Positions 61,226 to 64,000 of a DNA stretch of 64,000 bases are shown piece after piece. Below the pieces are notes generated by a model, which ran no database searches, was not told the DNA's origin, and saw only the letters and a list, made by a program, of their open reading frames with translations. The stretch is from contig NZ_FOXS01000006.1 in NCBI RefSeq assembly GCF_900115775.1, forward strand, positions 186,001-250,000, in the 5' to 3' direction. Every line of letters begins with the position of its first letter. The first letter of the stretch is position 1. The stretch comes from Hymenobacter arizonensis (GTDB taxonomy: Bacteria; Bacteroidota; Bacteroidia; Cytophagales; Hymenobacteraceae). The position numbers were made by a program, and so were the translations under genes.

Positions 61226-63769
61226 TTGAGTCTCGCTCTCGATTTTATTTCACCCTCAGCGGCCCCCGCCGCCGACCGGGTTACGCTGTTTGCCGACGTT
61301 ATTCTGCCCCTGCCCTTGCCGCGGCTCTACACCTACCGGGTGCCGTATGAGCTGAACGACAATGTGGTGATTGGGGGCCGCGTGATTGTGCAGTTTGGGG
61401 CCAAAAAGACGCTCAGCTGCATTGTGGCGGCCGTGCATGAGAACGCGCCGAAGGAATACCAGGCCAAATACATCCTCGAATTCATCGACGATGCACCCGT
61501 GGTGACCCAGCCGCAGCTAAAGCTGTTTCGCTGGATGGCCGACTACTACATGTGCACTATCGGCGAGGTGATAAACGCGGCGCTGCCCTCGGCGCTGAAG
61601 CTGAGCTCGGAGTCGCGCATTCAGCTGCACCCAGCTTTTTCGCGGGAGGAAAACGAGTACCCGCTCACCCCACAGGAAGAGCAGATTGTGGATGCGCTGG
61701 GCGCGACGGAAGATGGCAAAGCCCTGACGTTTACCGAAGTGGGCGATTTGCTGGGCATCACTTCGTTTCACAAAGTGATAAAGTCCTTGATGCACAAGGA
61801 TGTCATCTTCCTCTTCGAGCACACAGCTGATAAGTACTCGCCCAAGGTGGTGAAGAAAGTGCGGCTGGCGCACCATTTCGTGTCGGAGGCGTCGATTGAG
61901 CAGCTATTTGGCACTTTGTCTAGCAAGCCCAAGCAGTTGGATGTGTTGATGAAGTACCTGCAGCGCGTGCCAGTGTACCAGAATGAGTATTCCAATCAGA
62001 ACGGAATCGAGAAAGCAGCCCTGACCAGCAGCCCGCACTTATCGGCTTCGGCGGTGAATACGCTCATCAAAAACGGTGTGCTGGAGCAGTTCGACGTCAT
62101 TGTCTCGCGCTTTCCGCTGGAAGATGAACCCACGGCTAAACTGCATTTCACGCTCACGGAGGCTCAGACTACGGCGCGCGATGAAATCATGACGCACTTT
62201 GCCGAGAAGGACATTGCGCTGTTGCACGGCGTAACCGGCGCTGGCAAAACTGAGATTTACATCGACCTCATCCGCAAGGCGCTGGACGGGGGCGACCAGG
62301 TGCTGTACCTGCTGCCCGAAATTGCCCTCACCGCCCAGATTGTGGGCCGACTGCTGCGCGTGTTTGGCTCACGACTAGGCGTGTACCACTCTAAATTCTC
62401 GGACAACGAGCGGGTGGAGGTATGGAATGGTGTGCTTTCGGGTAGGTTTCAGGTGGTGGTGGGGGTGCGTTCGGCAGTGTTCTTGCCGTTTGATAACCTC
62501 GCGCTGATTATTGTCGACGAAGAGCACGAGTCCTCATACAAACAATACGACCCCGCCCCGCGCTACAACGCCCGCGAAGTGGCCCTGATGATGGCCAACT
62601 TTCAGGGCGCCAAAACCCTGCTGGGCTCGGCTACGCCAGCCGTGGAAACCTATTACCAAGCCAAGCAGGGGCGCTACGGGCTGGTGTCGCTCACCAAGCG
62701 CTTCGGCGAGGCCGGCATGCCCGACATAGAGTTAGTGGACACCCGCAAGGCCCGGGAGAAAAAGACCATGCACAACCACTTCACGGCCGATTTGCTGGGG
62801 GAAATTGAACGCAAGCTAGGCGCGCAGGAACAGGTTATTCTGTTTCAGAACCGCCGCGGCTACGCGCCCGTGGTGGCCTGCCAGGACTGCGGCTGGATAC
62901 CCAAGTGCACCAACTGCGCCGTGAGCCTGAGCTACCACAAGCACAGCCACGAGCTACGCTGCCACTACTGCGGCTACCACGACCCCATGGTAACCAAATG
63001 CCCCGCCTGTGGCTCCCGGGCCGTGAAAACCCAAGGCTTCGGCACCGAGAAGATTGAGGACGACCTGAAAATTATGCTGCCTCAGGCCAACATTCAACGG
63101 ATGGACTTGGACACCACGCGGGCCAAAAACAGCTACCAACAAATCATTGCCGACTTCGAAAAGCAAAACACCAACGTGCTGGTGGGCACCCAAATGGTAA
63201 CCAAAGGTCTGGACTTTGCCAACGTGAGCCTAGTGGGCATCATCAACGCCGACAGCATCATTCATTACCCGGACTTCCGGGCGCATGAGCGAGCCTACCA
63301 GATGTTTGTGCAGGTGAGCGGCCGGGCCGGGCGCAAGGGCAAGAAGGGCAAGGTCATCATTCAGACTTCCGACCCGACGCAGGTGATTTTTGACAAGGTG
63401 ATTCGCAACGATTACACGGAGTTCTACAACTACGAAATCGTGCAGCGGCACGAGCATGGCTACCCGCCTTTCATGCGCATCATTAAAATGACGGTAAAGC
63501 ACATGGAACAGGGCCTGGGCGAGCAGGCAGCTATTCTGCTGACGCAGGAGTTGGTCGACCGGCTGGGTCGGGCCGCCGTGCTGGGCCCGGAGGCTCCGTA
63601 CATCTTCCGCATTCGCAACTTTTACCTGCAGGAAATCACCATCAAGCTCGACCGGGCCCACACGGCGCTGAAATGGGCCAAGGAGCAGATATGTGCGGCA
63701 ATGGACGTAGTGAAGGACCAGAAAGAATTCAAGCAAGCCCGCTTGGTAGCCGACGTGGACCCAATGTAA
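61226..63769 (+). CDS. priA: Primosomal protein N' (PriA helicase)
   Basis: 847 aa from a TTG start; no ATG precedes the conserved 3'-DNA-binding domain (ADVILPLPLPRLYTYRVP). Walker A is GVTGAGKT at residues 335-342, and Walker B is the DEEH box in LIIVDEEHESSYKQ. The zinc-binding part has eight cysteines: CQDC, CTNC, CHYC and CPAC. VGTQMVTKGLDFANVSLV, QVSGRAGRKGKKGKVIIQT and the C-terminal GPEAPYIFRIRNFYLQEI are family segments. It reloads the replisome at stalled forks. Start codon uncertain by a few residues. Confidence 0.97.
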   Translation: MSLALDFISPSAAPAADRVTLFADVILPLPLPRLYTYRVPYELNDNVVIGGRVIVQFGAKKTLSCIVAAVHENAPKEYQAKYILEFIDDAPVVTQPQLKLFRWMADYYMCTIGEVINAALPSALKLSSESRIQLHPAFSREENEYPLTPQEEQIVDALGATEDGKALTFTEVGDLLGITSFHKVIKSLMHKDVIFLFEHTADKYSPKVVKKVRLAHHFVSEASIEQLFGTLSSKPKQLDVLMKYLQRVPVYQNEYSNQNGIEKAALTSSPHLSASAVNTLIKNGVLEQFDVIVSRFPLEDEPTAKLHFTLTEAQTTARDEIMTHFAEKDIALLHGVTGAGKTEIYIDLIRKALDGGDQVLYLLPEIALTAQIVGRLLRVFGSRLGVYHSKFSDNERVEVWNGVLSGRFQVVVGVRSAVFLPFDNLALIIVDEEHESSYKQYDPAPRYNAREVALMMANFQGAKTLLGSATPAVETYYQAKQGRYGLVSLTKRFGEAGMPDIELVDTRKAREKKTMHNHFTADLLGEIERKLGAQEQVILFQNRRGYAPVVACQDCGWIPKCTNCAVSLSYHKHSHELRCHYCGYHDPMVTKCPACGSRAVKTQGFGTEKIEDDLKIMLPQANIQRMDLDTTRAKNSYQQIIADFEKQNTNVLVGTQMVTKGLDFANVSLVGIINADSIIHYPDFRAHERAYQMFVQVSGRAGRKGKKGKVIIQTSDPTQVIFDKVIRNDYTEFYNYEIVQRHEHGYPPFMRIIKMTVKHMEQGLGEQAAILLTQELVDRLGRAAVLGPEAPYIFRIRNFYLQEITIKLDRAHTALKWAKEQICAAMDVVKDQKEFKQARLVADVDPM

Positions 63770-63790
63770 GACCACGGCACTAGAAACAAA

Positions 63791-63824
63791 AAAGGCCCGC
63801 TCGACATACGAGCGGGCCTTTTTC
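63791..63824. terminator. Bidirectional terminator after priA
   Basis: A perfect 13-bp stem (63791-63803 and 63809-63821) with a 5-nt loop, with A-run before and T-run after. It lies between priA and the convergent membrane protein gene and suits both. Confidence 0.88.
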
Positions 63825-63844
63825 AGTATGATGCTAAGTGCTTC

Positions 63845-64000
63845 CTACAAAGCGTCCAACAACCACAGTACAATGAATATCAAGCCAATAACTGCAATGA
63901 TGCCCCCTACGAGACTAAATAGACGGCCTGGGATTAGGGTAATTAGCAAACCAACCAGTAGCAAGATGATACCCGTGCGGAGATTACCACCAATTTTTTC
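63845..64000 (-). CDS. Small membrane protein, C-terminal part (5' end outside the window)
   Basis: Reading the minus strand from base 64000 gives 51 codons and a TAG stop at 63845-63847. The translation has a short basic start (KIGGNLRT), a first helix (GIILLLVGLLITLIP), GRLFSLVGG, and a second helix (GIIAVIGLIFIVLWLLDAL) that ends the protein. It resembles the small two-helix proteins often called lmo0937-type or DUF5670, but the family name is a guess. The gene converges on priA and shares its terminator. Confidence 0.6.
   Translation of the reverse strand, partial: EKIGGNLRTGIILLLVGLLITLIPGRLFSLVGGIIAVIGLIFIVLWLLDAL

Overview
The window comes from a GC-rich member of the phylum Bacteroidota, most likely Cytophagales and close to Hymenobacter. 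The evidence is a SusC/SusD pair, an alternative complex III (ActA-F) gene set joined to a caa3-type oxidase gene set, GSCFA, DUF983, DUF420 and DUF6056 family proteins, and promoters of the Bacteroidota type (TTTG, 19-20 nt, TAnnTTTG). No rRNA, tRNA, CRISPR array, insertion sequence or phage gene was seen. The assignment is an inference from gene content; no 16S gene is present.

Layout. 1-2312: two tandem paralogues of a secreted protein, the first cut by the window edge. 2309-5130: the two subunits of a 3-oxoacid CoA-transferase, separated by a secreted serine hydrolase gene. 5544-8851: a GNAT-nitrilase fusion, a GNAT acetyltransferase and a short-chain dehydrogenase. 8852-9553: an AT-rich, gene-free stretch before a SusC/SusD pair (9554-14314). 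14424-22579: a membrane/AAA+ gene set (RDD, SpoIIM-like, membrane protein, DUF4129, DUF4350, small protein, MoxR, DUF58), coupled by a 4-nt overlap to a GH20 hexosaminidase (22576-24630). 24716-28756: two membrane proteins, a DEDDh exonuclease and a lipoprotein. 28766-36632 (minus): a 1273-aa outer-membrane protein and a 1294-aa sensor histidine kinase.

36883-54649 is one long minus-strand respiratory region. Reading from its promoter at 54725 it holds actA, actB, actC, actD, actE, actF, ctaC, ctaD, a terminator, ctaA, ctaB, two subunit III genes, subunit IV, a SCO-like protein that has lost its copper ligands, DUF420, a small CxxC membrane protein and DUF983, then a terminator. Together they encode a quinol-to-cytochrome-to-oxygen electron route plus heme A synthesis and oxidase assembly.

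55067-63769 (plus): a promoter and the ribosomal operon rpsF-rpsR-rplI with its terminator, a GSCFA protein with a very long basic tail, a DUF255/YyaL thioredoxin-like protein, and priA with its terminator. The last 156 bases hold the 3' end of a small membrane protein on the minus strand.

Points of most interest: the MoxR/DUF58/SpoIIM/RDD gene set, whose gene content is shared with Actinobacteria; the GSCFA protein with a histone-H1-like tail; the SCO-like protein without Cys or His ligands next to a small CxxC membrane protein; palindromic repeats in several gene gaps, one of which brackets the ctaC promoter; and -7 boxes that end 4-5 nt before start codons, which would give leaderless mRNAs.
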